Below the pieces are notes generated by a model, which had not been told where the DNA came from, did no database searches, and saw nothing but the letters and a program-made list of their open reading frames with translations. From contig JAMPIM010000045.1 of the NCBI GenBank assembly GCA_023662705.1, forward strand, positions 1-13,606: DNA of 13,606 nt, written 5' to 3'. A program made the translations under genes and the position numbers. Positions 1 to 8,139 of this stretch are shown one piece after another. Position 1 is the first letter of the stretch; each line of letters starts with the position of its first letter. Source of the DNA: Candidatus Gastranaerophilales bacterium (GTDB taxonomy: Bacteria > Cyanobacteriota > Vampirovibrionia > Gastranaerophilales > Gastranaerophilaceae).

Positions 1-1617
1 CATCCTGATTTATTTACTGTTTTAGGATTAGGAATTCTTTTTTATATAATATTTTTCCATGGCATAGGGTCTTACGCTTTAATGGATGTGGATGAGTCAA
101 GATATGTGCTTATGGCACGTGATATGTTTCATTCTAAAGATTTTATGACTCTTTATTTGAATAATGAGTATTTTTTTGAAAAACCTCCTTTGTATTTTTG
201 GGGGGAATGTTTATCTTTTGCATTATTCGGTAAGGTGAATGAATTCACTGCAAGGTTCCCTGTGGCTTTATACGGAGCATCTTGTTGTTATTTGTTATAC
301 TTTATAGGGAAGAAAATTGTATCGCGTTTATACGGCGTTGTAGCAGCTCTAATTCTTGCAACAAGTTTGGAGTTTGTTATACTGGCAAAATTTGCGATTT
401 TAGATATTGTTGTTTCTACTTGTATTGCATTTTCTCTGTGTTTTGGTGTCATTGTTTATTTTTGCAGAGAAAGCCATAAAAAATATTATTGGTGGCTGTT
501 TTATATTTTTTCGGCTTTAGCTGTTATGGCAAAAGGTATTCCGGGGTTTGTTGTTCCTTTTGGTTCAATGTTTTTTATATCAATTGTTTCAAAGAAGTTT
601 AAAGATATCTTTAAACCGCAGTATTTTATTCCTGGCATAGTGCTATTTTTATTAATTGTTTTGCCTTGGCACATAGCAATGTTTAAAATGTATAACCCTC
701 TGTTCTGGGATGAATACATTGTGAAACATCACTTAGCAAGATTTTTAGGTTCAGAAGTTATAAATAGAGAACAGCCATTCTATTTTTATTTCTTAACTCT
801 TATGTGGGGATTTTTTCCTTGGATATTGTCTTGTCTTGTCGTTTGGGGGAAAAAGATTAAAGATAAACGCTATATTTTTAACTTTGAGGAATTGACTAAT
901 TCACAAAAATTTAAAATTTATAATATTATAATTGTTTTATTTATATTGCTGTTCTTTTCTTCCTCCGGTACAAAACTGATAACATATATTTTACCGATAT
1001 ATGGCTCGTTGTCTTATATTGCTGCCTTTATTTGGACTGATTATATTGAGAAAAGAAGAGATGAAGGTTTAATAAATATCACTAATTATATTCTTGGCGG
1101 ACTGTTTTTGTTGATATCTTTAGGAGGAATATTAACTCCTTTGTATTTACCATCTCAGATTCTTGCAGATATTTCAACTGTTAAAACTTTTTGTATTTTA
1201 TCCTCATTTGCAGTTGGGTTAGCAATAATACTTTTTACAAAGAAAAGAAAGTATGTTGCTGTATTTACTTCAATAGTTATTTTTATGTCTATATTTTCGG
1301 CTCATGCTACTGAGAAATTTTTTGAGATTGATTATAAATTTGGTCAGGATGATTTGATGGAGTTTGCAAAATATGCTGATGAACATGATGTTTCTTTGAC
1401 TACATTTAATTTTGGACATAAATATTCTCTTATTTATTATGGTGGAGAAAAAGTTGAATTTGGTACCAGATTGGAACCTGAAGATTTGGAAAAGACTCTT
1501 GATAAAGATAAGAATATGGTTATTATCAGGATAAAAGAATTAAACAAGTTAAAAGATAAAAAATATGATATTATCAAAATGGGAAGAAAATTCGCATTGA
1601 TAGAAGAGGATGAATAA
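1..1617 (+). CDS. ArnT/PMT-family lipid-linked glycosyltransferase, 5'-partial
   Basis: Integral membrane GT-C glycosyltransferase of the PMT/ArnT type. In the family these enzymes move a sugar from a polyprenyl-phosphate carrier to a protein or to lipid A on the outer face of the inner membrane. The frame is open from base 1: 27 codons precede the first ATG at 82 and encode a hydrophobic segment (FTVLGLGILFYIIFF) that makes a normal first transmembrane helix. The true start is therefore outside the window, and the ATG at 82 is internal. Right after this helix comes MDVDESRYVLMARDM, the DExRY motif of the first external loop that carries the family's catalytic acidic residue. Further on, NREQPFYFYF and GFFPW match the conserved second-loop region, followed by many hydrophobic helices and a soluble tail of about 90 residues. 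At least 538 residues are present, the usual size for ArnT (about 550). The stop shares one base with the waaA start (TAATG). The neighbouring Kdo transferase suggests an LPS or lipid A substrate, but the sugar and acceptor cannot be read from sequence. Confidence 0.85.
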   Translation, partial: HPDLFTVLGLGILFYIIFFHGIGSYALMDVDESRYVLMARDMFHSKDFMTLYLNNEYFFEKPPLYFWGECLSFALFGKVNEFTARFPVALYGASCCYLLYFIGKKIVSRLYGVVAALILATSLEFVILAKFAILDIVVSTCIAFSLCFGVIVYFCRESHKKYYWWLFYIFSALAVMAKGIPGFVVPFGSMFFISIVSKKFKDIFKPQYFIPGIVLFLLIVLPWHIAMFKMYNPLFWDEYIVKHHLARFLGSEVINREQPFYFYFLTLMWGFFPWILSCLVVWGKKIKDKRYIFNFEELTNSQKFKIYNIIIVLFILLFFSSSGTKLITYILPIYGSLSYIAAFIWTDYIEKRRDEGLINITNYILGGLFLLISLGGILTPLYLPSQILADISTVKTFCILSSFAVGLAIILFTKKRKYVAVFTSIVIFMSIFSAHATEKFFEIDYKFGQDDLMEFAKYADEHDVSLTTFNFGHKYSLIYYGGEKVEFGTRLEPEDLEKTLDKDKNMVIIRIKELNKLKDKKYDIIKMGRKFALIEEDE

Positions 1618-2858
1618 TGTATCAATTTATAAGTGATTTAATGTTTTATGTAATCAAGCCTATTGCATCATTGAGTATGAAAAGACGAGGTTATACTCAG
1701 GATTCTATAGATAGAAAATGCGGATTTATACCGGAAAATGGATTTACAAAAGATGATAATGTAATAATGTTCCATGGTGTTTCTGTAGGTGAAGCTGTTG
1801 CATTGGAAAACCTTGTTAAAGCGGCAAGAAAAGAGTTTAAGGATTCAAAAATTGTTGTAACTACGGGAACTCATACAGGTCAGGATATTGCTAAGAAAAA
1901 ATTGGGAGAAACTGCTGATTTGATAACCTATTTCCCTGCGGATTTTCCTAAATGTATTCGAAGGTTTCTTGATAAAGTTAATCCAAAAACTGTTTTTATT
2001 GCCGAAACCGAGATTTGGCCAAATTTTGCGATGGAATGTAAAAAACGCGGGATAAAATTATATATTATTAATGGAAGAATTTCAGACAGTACGTTTAAGT
2101 CTTACAATGCTTTGAAACTAATTTTTAAATATTTCTTAAGTTTTTATACAGGAATTTTTACACAGAGTGATGATGATAATAAAAAATTTCTTACTCTTGG
2201 AGCTAATCCTGAGACAACAAAAAAAATGGGAAATTTGAAATTTGATGTTAAAAAACCTGATGGAGTAAAATTTAATAAAGATGGGGCTCGTGTAATACTT
2301 GCAGGTTCTACGCATCAGGGTGAAGATAAGATTGTTTTAGATGTATTTAAGAGATTGAAAGAAAAATATTCTGATTTAAAGCTAATTCTTGCTCCAAGGC
2401 ATTTGACAAGAACTGATGAGGTCAAAGGGCTTATTTCGGAGTATGGTTTTAATTTTGACTTACGTTCTAATAATCGTGATAATTTAGATGGAATTGAAAT
2501 TTTACAGCTTGATACATTAGGCGAATTGGGAAAAATGTATGAGCATGCAGATATTTCTTTTATTGGCGGAAGTTTTAATAAAACAGGCGGACATAATCCT
2601 TTAGAATCGATTGTTTGGGATAAACCAGTTCTTTCAGGTCCATCTACACACAATTTTAAAGATATTTATAACATAATTAAAAAAGCTCATGCCGGTTTTG
2701 TAGTAAATTCTGAAGAAGAATTCTTTGAAATTGCCGATAAAATGCTTTCGGATAGAGAGTTTTATGACGAAACCGTTGCATCAGGAACAAGGGTTTTTGC
2801 GGAGCAGCAAGGCGCTTTAGATTTTGTAATAAATGTATTAAAGACCAATTGTCTGTGA
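1617..2858 (+). CDS. waaA: 3-deoxy-D-manno-octulosonic acid (Kdo) transferase
   Basis: Transfers Kdo from CMP-Kdo to the lipid A precursor at the cytoplasmic face of the inner membrane, founding the LPS inner core. It is 413 aa, a normal length (about 420). After an N-terminal hydrophobic anchor (about 1-20) come the family landmarks: HGVSVGEA with the catalytic-type Glu59, ETEIWPN (130-136), NGRISD (152-157), GNLKFD (205-210), AGSTHQGED (229-237) and APRH (259-262) in the nucleotide-sugar half, then DTLGEL (299-304) and GGSF...GGHNPLE (317-330). This is a GT-B fold with both halves complete. The ATG overlaps the preceding stop by one base, and a purine-rich GAAGAGGA lies just upstream, so translation is probably coupled to the ArnT-like gene. 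Whether one or two Kdo residues are added cannot be told. Its presence is the best evidence that this organism makes LPS. Confidence 0.95.
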   Translation: MYQFISDLMFYVIKPIASLSMKRRGYTQDSIDRKCGFIPENGFTKDDNVIMFHGVSVGEAVALENLVKAARKEFKDSKIVVTTGTHTGQDIAKKKLGETADLITYFPADFPKCIRRFLDKVNPKTVFIAETEIWPNFAMECKKRGIKLYIINGRISDSTFKSYNALKLIFKYFLSFYTGIFTQSDDDNKKFLTLGANPETTKKMGNLKFDVKKPDGVKFNKDGARVILAGSTHQGEDKIVLDVFKRLKEKYSDLKLILAPRHLTRTDEVKGLISEYGFNFDLRSNNRDNLDGIEILQLDTLGELGKMYEHADISFIGGSFNKTGGHNPLESIVWDKPVLSGPSTHNFKDIYNIIKKAHAGFVVNSEEEFFEIADKMLSDREFYDETVASGTRVFAEQQGALDFVINVLKTNCL

Positions 2859-2859
2859 T

Positions 2860-2873
2860 AGGATAGTCTTATG
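2860..2873 (+). promoter_or_regulatory. dnaE ribosome binding site
   Basis: The short gap between waaA and dnaE reads TAGGATAGTCTT before the ATG. The AGGA core is 7 nt from the start codon, which supports the ATG at 2871 as the real start. Confidence 0.6.
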
Positions 2874-5800
2874 GCTAATTTGATTCCACTTCACATTCAC
2901 ACGGAGTATTCATTGCTTGATGGTATGATTAGGGTTGATGACCTTGTTGATTATGCTAAAGAGAATGAGCTGCCTGCAATTGCGATTACAGACCACGGGG
3001 TTATGTATTCTGCGGTTGAGTTTTATGAACTTGCTAAACATAAAGGTATTAATCCGTTAATTGGATGTGAGTTCTATGTTCATAATAGTGATATTCATGT
3101 AAAAGACAGTTCAAATAATCCGCTGTATCACCTTATTTTGATTGCGAAAGATAATCAGGGTTATAAAAATTTAATCAAACTCGTTTCAACAGCCTGGTGT
3201 GAAGGTTTTTATTACAAACCCAGAATCAATTTTGAACTTTTGAAAGAGTATCATGAAGGTTTGATTTGTGCTTCTGCTTGTTTAGGCGGCGAGGTTTTGC
3301 AAAATCTGCTTGCAGGTGATAAAGATAAGGCAAAAGAAACTGCTTTAAGATATAAAGAACTTTTTGGAGATGATTATTATATTGAGCTGCAAGATCACGG
3401 ATTAGAAGATCAGAAGAAGACCAATCCAGATTTGATTAAGCTTGCACGAGAGCTTGATATAAAAATGATTATTACAAATGACTCTCACTATTTGAGAAAA
3501 CAGGATGCTGATGCTCAAGACACTTTATTATGTTTGCAGACGAACGCTAATAAAGATGATGAAAAGCGTTTCAGTTTTCCTAATAATGAGTTTTATGTAA
3601 AATCAAAAGATGAAATGCGTCAGGCATTTTCTTGGATGGATGATGCTACATTTGAAGAATGTGTGCAGAACACAGAAGAAATTGCTAATAAATGTAATGT
3701 AGAAATTGAACTTCACAATGCTCCGCTTCCTCATTATGATGTACCTGATGAATTTTTGGCTACAGCAGATAAAGTTGATCCTAAGATTATTGAACGTCTT
3801 AAGAAGAAAAATAAAACCGAATCAACTGATGATGTAATAGAAGAAGCAATTTATATTCAAGGTATTGAAGATTATCTTGAACATGTTGTATTTGAAGGTT
3901 TGAAAAAGCGTTACGGCGACCCTGTTCCTGAATCTATTGTTGAGCGTGCCAAATATGAGCTTGGTGTAATCAACCAAATGGGTTTCCCTGCATACTTTAT
4001 GATTACGTGGGACTTCATTCATTATGCAAAAGTCAACGATATTCCAGTTGGTCCGGGAAGAGGTTCAGCAGCAGGTTCAGTTGTAGCTTATGCGCTTGAG
4101 ATTACTGATATTGACCCGATTTATCATAAACTGTTGTTTGAAAGATTTTTGAACCCTGAGCGTTTTACGATGCCCGATGTCGATATTGACTTTTGTATCG
4201 AAAGACGTGGAGAAGTAATCGATTATGTTACCCAAAAATATGGCGAAGACAAAGTTTGTCAGATTATTACGTTTTCGACTTATGCTCCAAAAGCGGCTTT
4301 TAAAGGTGTAGGACGTGTTCTTCAAGTTCCTTTTGCAGAAAGTAACAGAATTACAGGGCTTATTGAACCTGCGCTTGATGTAGCAAGAGCGACAAATCCT
4401 AAAGCTGAATGGTTAAGGGATATTATTGCAGCAGAAGGCACATCCGATTTTAAACAGCTTTATAACGAAGATTATCAAATCCTTAATCCTGAGAGCGGTA
4501 AAACAATAAGTTTTAAACGCTGGGTTGATATGGCAATTGCGATTGAAGGCTTGAAATGCGGTACAGGTACTCACGCTGCGGGGGTTATTATTTCACACGC
4601 ACCTTTAGATACGATTCTGCCAGTTCAGCCTTCCAAGGACGGTATTGTACAAACAGGGTATCCTAAGCATGAAGCTACTGAGGTTCTTGATCTTCTTAAA
4701 ATGGACTTTTTGGGCTTAAGAAACCTTACTATGATTACCAAAACCTGTAAGATGGTTAAAAAATACAGAGGGATTGATGTTGATATTAACCATATTCCGC
4801 TTGATGATAAACCAACTTACGATATGCTCGTTAAAGGTGAAACAATCGGGGTATTCCAGCTTGAATCTCAAGGTATGATGAACCTTGTTAAACGTCTTAA
4901 GCCTGACGTATTTGAAGACTTGGGCGCGCTAGTTGCTTTGTTCCGTCCGGGACCGCTTGGTTCAGGGATGGTTGATGACTTTGTTGCCAGAAAGCACGGA
5001 AAACAGGAGATTACTTACGCTCATCCGCTTTTAGAACCCGTATTGAATGATACATACGGAACTATTGTATATCAGGAACAAATTATGCAGGTGTTCCAGG
5101 TTCTTGCTGATTACTCACTCGGCCAAGCAGACCAGGTTCGTCGTATGATGGGTAAAAAAGACCTTAAAACAATGGAAGAGCAAAGAGGCAAATTCATTGA
5201 GGCTTCTGCTAAGCATGAGATGAAAAAAGAAGATGCCGAAAAGCTATTTAACCAAATCTTGGCATTTGCTTCATACTGTTTCAACAGGTCGCACTCAGCA
5301 GCTTATGCTTTTGTTGCTTACCAAACCGCATACTTGAAAAAACACTATCCGGTAGAGTATTTTTCTGCACTGCTTTCAAGTGTTGCCGATAACAAAGATC
5401 AAACACAGTTATATATTGAAGAAGCTCAAAGATACGGATGTAAAGTTTTAGCGCCTGATGTAAACAAATCTTATCTTGAATATGCACCGGACGGAGATAA
5501 TATTCGTTTTGGTATGGCTGCTATTAAAGGGGTTGGAGCTCCTGTTGTAGAAGCTATTATCAAAGAGCGTGAAGCTAATGGTGATTTCAAGAGTATTTTT
5601 GATTTCTGTAAGCGTGTTGATGCAAAATATGTTAACAAGAAATCTCTTGAAGGTTTGATTAAAGCAGGTGCATTTTCTAATATTGAAAAAAGCAGAAAAC
5701 AGCTTTTTGAAAATATTGAACATATTCTTGACGTTACTTCAAAAGAAGCTAAAGACAGAGCTATGGGACAAGTTAGCTTGTTTGCAAGTGTAGAAAATGC

Positions 5801-6512
5801 AGAAGAGTTTTCCGGGGTTCAATATCAGCTTGTTGGTAGTGACGAAGAATATACTGACAAAGAAATCCAGCTTTTAGAAAAAGAGTTCTTAGGATTTTAT
5901 GTCACATCACATCCTCTATTTTCAATCAGAGATAAGGTTCAGTATTTGACAACACATAGAATAACGGAACTGAATGATGTTCCTGAAGAAGGTGTTGTTA
6001 CTATTTGCGGACTTATTACAGCAACCAGACAAATTCCTACAAAGAAAGACCCTTCAAAATTCTTGAGATTTGTTACTTTAGAAGATTTGTCAGGCAAAGT
6101 TGATTGTGTATGCTTCCACAGAAAGCTGCTTGAATATGGAGAAATATTGGAGCCTGATAATAAAGTTGTTATTACGGGTAAAGTACAGCATCGCGGAGAA
6201 GATCAAATCAGTCTTGTAGTTGACAGTGTTAAATCCGTTGAAAATTCAAATATTGTAACAGTAAGTCTTCTTGATGAGATTAAATATGAAGAATTATGCG
6301 GAATCAAAAATATTTTAGCAAAATACCATGGTGATGATCCTGTGATGATTAAACTTCCGCCGGTAAACGGATATAGTACCAGAATTATGACCTCTTCAAT
6401 TTTCTGGGTAAATTCGACTAATGAGTTGGTTAATAATATCAAGCAGGTATTTCCAAACAGAATTGATGTTTCAATAAATTCTCTTGATAAACCTATTGAT
6501 TCTGTTGTATAA
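2871..6512 (+). CDS. dnaE: DNA polymerase III subunit alpha
   Basis: Catalytic subunit of the replicative polymerase (C-family DnaE), 1213 aa against about 1160 in E. coli. Order of parts: PHP domain (about 4-275), polymerase palm and fingers with GPGRGSAAGS (394-403), catalytic PDVDIDF (D438 and D440) and the third Asp in KMDFLGLR (D612), then helix-hairpin-helix and beta-binding region, and an OB fold near residues 1000-1090 (GVVTICGLITATRQ). PHP metal-ligand positions look intact: H8 and H10 (HIH), D41-H42, E67, H87, D204 and H206. This differs from the degenerate PHP of E. coli. A charged stretch of about 40 residues at 291-335 (KKKNKTESTDD) lies between the PHP and palm and looks like an insertion relative to E. 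coli. An AGGA lies 7 nt before the ATG, 12 bases after waaA, suggesting cotranscription. The final codons carry the promoter of the next gene. Confidence 0.97.
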   Translation: MANLIPLHIHTEYSLLDGMIRVDDLVDYAKENELPAIAITDHGVMYSAVEFYELAKHKGINPLIGCEFYVHNSDIHVKDSSNNPLYHLILIAKDNQGYKNLIKLVSTAWCEGFYYKPRINFELLKEYHEGLICASACLGGEVLQNLLAGDKDKAKETALRYKELFGDDYYIELQDHGLEDQKKTNPDLIKLARELDIKMIITNDSHYLRKQDADAQDTLLCLQTNANKDDEKRFSFPNNEFYVKSKDEMRQAFSWMDDATFEECVQNTEEIANKCNVEIELHNAPLPHYDVPDEFLATADKVDPKIIERLKKKNKTESTDDVIEEAIYIQGIEDYLEHVVFEGLKKRYGDPVPESIVERAKYELGVINQMGFPAYFMITWDFIHYAKVNDIPVGPGRGSAAGSVVAYALEITDIDPIYHKLLFERFLNPERFTMPDVDIDFCIERRGEVIDYVTQKYGEDKVCQIITFSTYAPKAAFKGVGRVLQVPFAESNRITGLIEPALDVARATNPKAEWLRDIIAAEGTSDFKQLYNEDYQILNPESGKTISFKRWVDMAIAIEGLKCGTGTHAAGVIISHAPLDTILPVQPSKDGIVQTGYPKHEATEVLDLLKMDFLGLRNLTMITKTCKMVKKYRGIDVDINHIPLDDKPTYDMLVKGETIGVFQLESQGMMNLVKRLKPDVFEDLGALVALFRPGPLGSGMVDDFVARKHGKQEITYAHPLLEPVLNDTYGTIVYQEQIMQVFQVLADYSLGQADQVRRMMGKKDLKTMEEQRGKFIEASAKHEMKKEDAEKLFNQILAFASYCFNRSHSAAYAFVAYQTAYLKKHYPVEYFSALLSSVADNKDQTQLYIEEAQRYGCKVLAPDVNKSYLEYAPDGDNIRFGMAAIKGVGAPVVEAIIKEREANGDFKSIFDFCKRVDAKYVNKKSLEGLIKAGAFSNIEKSRKQLFENIEHILDVTSKEAKDRAMGQVSLFASVENAEEFSGVQYQLVGSDEEYTDKEIQLLEKEFLGFYVTSHPLFSIRDKVQYLTTHRITELNDVPEEGVVTICGLITATRQIPTKKDPSKFLRFVTLEDLSGKVDCVCFHRKLLEYGEILEPDNKVVITGKVQHRGEDQISLVVDSVKSVENSNIVTVSLLDEIKYEELCGIKNILAKYHGDDPVMIKLPPVNGYSTRIMTSSIFWVNSTNELVNNIKQVFPNRIDVSINSLDKPIDSVV

Positions 6513-6513
6513 T
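6484..6513 (+). promoter_or_regulatory. Sigma70-type promoter for the MCE gene and upp, overlapping the dnaE stop
   Basis: TTGATA (6484-6489), an 18-base spacer and a perfect TATAAT (6508-6513) sit on the last codons of dnaE; the dnaE stop TAA lies inside the -10 box. The predicted transcript start is about 6520-6521, only 2-3 bases before the ATG at 6523, which has no Shine-Dalgarno sequence. The mRNA would be nearly leaderless. Inferred from sequence only. Confidence 0.6.
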
Positions 6514-6522
6514 ACTCCTAAT

Positions 6523-7164
6523 ATGACGGGGAAAGATAAAGAGAGCAATGTTTTTTATATAACTCACAGCGGTGAACTTTTGTTCTGGCTTGTAGTTGTT
6601 CTTATTGTTGTTGCAATTACTACCGTTACCTATATGGTGAAAGAGAAAAATGCGGATAATGATTATCGGGTGTTTTTACCTGATGTAGACGGTTTAATTG
6701 TGGGTTCTCCTGTCAGGATGATGGGTATAGAAGTTGGTCATGTTGTTAAGATTAAACCGATTAAGGATGAAGTATATGTTAAATTTATTTTAACTAATCC
6801 TGATGTCTATATTCCGCAAGGTACTGCTGTAACAGTGGAATTTAGCGGTATGGCAGGTTCAAGGTCGTTAGAACTATACTTGCCTGATGAAAATACTTAT
6901 GTAGATGAAAAGTCACCTTTGATTACTGTTATGCCTCCGAAACGTCTCCATGATTCGTTGGGGTTGTTGAATGATATGTTTAAAAAGATAGATGAAATTA
7001 TTTATACATCAACATCTTTTGGTAAGAAATTAAATCTGGATTTGCCTGAAACTGGTAAATCAGCTGATATGAGCGGATTTTTGAAATATTCAAATGATAT
7101 GATTGATGATACAGAAGCAAAAGCAGCAGAATTTAGGAAGTTTTTAGGAGGTAAGCATGAATGA
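6523..7164 (+). CDS. MlaD-family (MCE domain) lipid-transport substrate-binding protein
   Basis: Single-pass inner-membrane protein with one MCE domain. In the family it is the periplasmic lipid-binding part of an ABC-type phospholipid transporter (Mla in proteobacteria, TGD2 in plastids). With the ATG at 6523 it is 213 aa: a short cytoplasmic tail, a transmembrane helix (about 19-38, LLFWLVVVLIVVAITTV) and an MCE domain (about 47-120). The domain carries the typical pattern VDGLIVGSPVRMMGIEVGHV and FSGMAGSRSLELYLP. A soluble tail of about 90 residues follows, shorter than in many MCE proteins. A longer reading from TTG at 6484 would overlap dnaE and lie on the promoter, so I prefer 6523, although no ribosome binding site precedes it. 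No MlaE permease or MlaF ATPase gene is in the window. It overlaps upp by 8 bases, implying cotranscription. Confidence 0.85.
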   Translation: MTGKDKESNVFYITHSGELLFWLVVVLIVVAITTVTYMVKEKNADNDYRVFLPDVDGLIVGSPVRMMGIEVGHVVKIKPIKDEVYVKFILTNPDVYIPQGTAVTVEFSGMAGSRSLELYLPDENTYVDEKSPLITVMPPKRLHDSLGLLNDMFKKIDEIIYTSTSFGKKLNLDLPETGKSADMSGFLKYSNDMIDDTEAKAAEFRKFLGGKHE

Positions 7165-7816
7165 AAAATATAATCATTTGAAAATTGTTTCAAATCCGAT
7201 TGTGAATCAGAGTTTGTGTACAATGCGTGCAAAAGATACTGATACTCAGGGGGTAAGACTTGCAGCAAGAAAACTTACCAGAATTCTGTTGTATGAAGCT
7301 ACAAAAAACTTACCGCAAAAGGATATTGAAGTCGAAACTCCTTTAACTAAGTTCGTTACTAAAACAATTAATCCTGATATTACAATCATTATTTCTCCTA
7401 TTTTGCGAGCAGGGCTTATTTTTACGGATGAGGCTGTTGATATTCTGCCTCAGGCAACTATCCGTCATATAGGTATGTATAGAGATGAAAAAACATTGAA
7501 GCCCGTTTGGTATTATAATAAAGTTCCTATGCCTGTTGATAAACCTGTAGAAGATTATTATGTTTATATTACCGATCCGATGCTTGCTACAGGAAATTCA
7601 CTGATAGAGGCTATTCGTTTGTATGTAGAAAAAGGGATTCCTGAAACAAATATTTGCTGTGTTTGTATGATAGCTTCACCGCAAGGCGTACATGCAGTGT
7701 TTGAAGAGTTCCCTGCTATTACATTAATTGTAGCGGCAGTAGATTCTCATTTGAATGAGCGCGGCTATATTGTTCCGGGGATGGGTGATGCAGGTGACAG
7801 AATATTTAATACATAA
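7157..7816 (+). CDS. upp: Uracil phosphoribosyltransferase
   Basis: Pyrimidine salvage enzyme that makes UMP and pyrophosphate from uracil and PRPP in the cytoplasm. 219 aa (E. coli 208). Visible landmarks: N-terminal HLKIVSNPIV, ILRAGL (82-87), the PRPP-binding loop YITDPMLATGNS (137-148) and the C-terminal uracil-binding signature GYIVPGMGDAGDR (203-215) ending in IFNT. The start is well fixed: TTAGGAGG lies 5 nt before the ATG, inside the end of the MCE gene, with an 8-base overlap between the genes. The loop has Asn-Ser where E. coli has Gly-Ser, a mild variation. It is the last gene before the bidirectional terminator, so its transcript most likely starts at the promoter at 6484-6513 or further upstream. 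Confidence 0.95.
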   Translation: MNEKYNHLKIVSNPIVNQSLCTMRAKDTDTQGVRLAARKLTRILLYEATKNLPQKDIEVETPLTKFVTKTINPDITIIISPILRAGLIFTDEAVDILPQATIRHIGMYRDEKTLKPVWYYNKVPMPVDKPVEDYYVYITDPMLATGNSLIEAIRLYVEKGIPETNICCVCMIASPQGVHAVFEEFPAITLIVAAVDSHLNERGYIVPGMGDAGDRIFNT

Positions 7817-7817
7817 T

Positions 7818-7849
7818 AAAAAAGACCGATTGAAAAATCGGTCTTTTTT
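7818..7849. terminator. Bidirectional intrinsic terminator between upp and rpsO
   Basis: A perfect 14-bp inverted repeat AAAAAAGACCGATT / AATCGGTCTTTTTT encloses a GAAA loop. Read on either strand, the 8-bp GC-containing stem core ends in six T residues. It starts just after the upp stop and ends 20 bases before the rpsO stop, so it can stop transcription of both convergent genes. Confidence 0.93.
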
Positions 7850-7869
7850 ATTACTACATCTTAGAAGAA

Positions 7870-8139
7870 TTAACCTCTGATACCTAGTTCTTTAATAAGG
7901 CTTCTGTAACCTTCAAGGTCTTTACCTTTTAAGTAAGAAAGAAGTCTTTTTCTTTTACCAACCATCATCAAAAGACCACGTTTTGTTGCGAAGTCTTTTT
8001 TGTTAGCTTTCATGTGTTCAGTAAGTTCAGAAATTTTCTTAGTTAACATAGCGATTTGAACTTCAGCAGAACCTGTGTCCTTAGCGCTTGATCCAAATTT
8101 TTCTACGATTTCTTGTTTGTTTTTCAAATTGATAGACAT
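7870..8139 (-). CDS. rpsO: 30S ribosomal protein S15
   Basis: Small-subunit protein that binds 16S rRNA early in assembly of the platform. 89 aa, exactly the usual length. It shows the family pattern: KDTGSAEVQIAMLTKKI (21-37), HMKANKKDFATKRGLL (42-57) and KRKRLLSYLKGKDLEGY (62-78), ending in LGIRG. An AGGA lies 7 nt before the ATG within a long purine run. It has its own promoter overlapping the end of nadE and a structured leader of about 97 nt. In several bacteria S15 represses its own mRNA by binding such a leader. Unlike E. coli, pnp does not follow; the gene ends at the terminator shared with upp. Confidence 0.98.
   Translation of the reverse strand: MSINLKNKQEIVEKFGSSAKDTGSAEVQIAMLTKKISELTEHMKANKKDFATKRGLLMMVGKRKRLLSYLKGKDLEGYRSLIKELGIRG

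Noticed and set aside
2315..2653. 112-codon open frame on the - strand within waaA
   Set aside because: The waaA motifs run straight through this region on the + strand; the antisense product resembles no protein.
6484..6522. Upstream TTG start for the MCE protein adding MINLLILLYNTPN
   Set aside because: It overlaps the end of dnaE, has no ribosome binding site and coincides with a near-consensus promoter, so it would not be on the transcript from that promoter.
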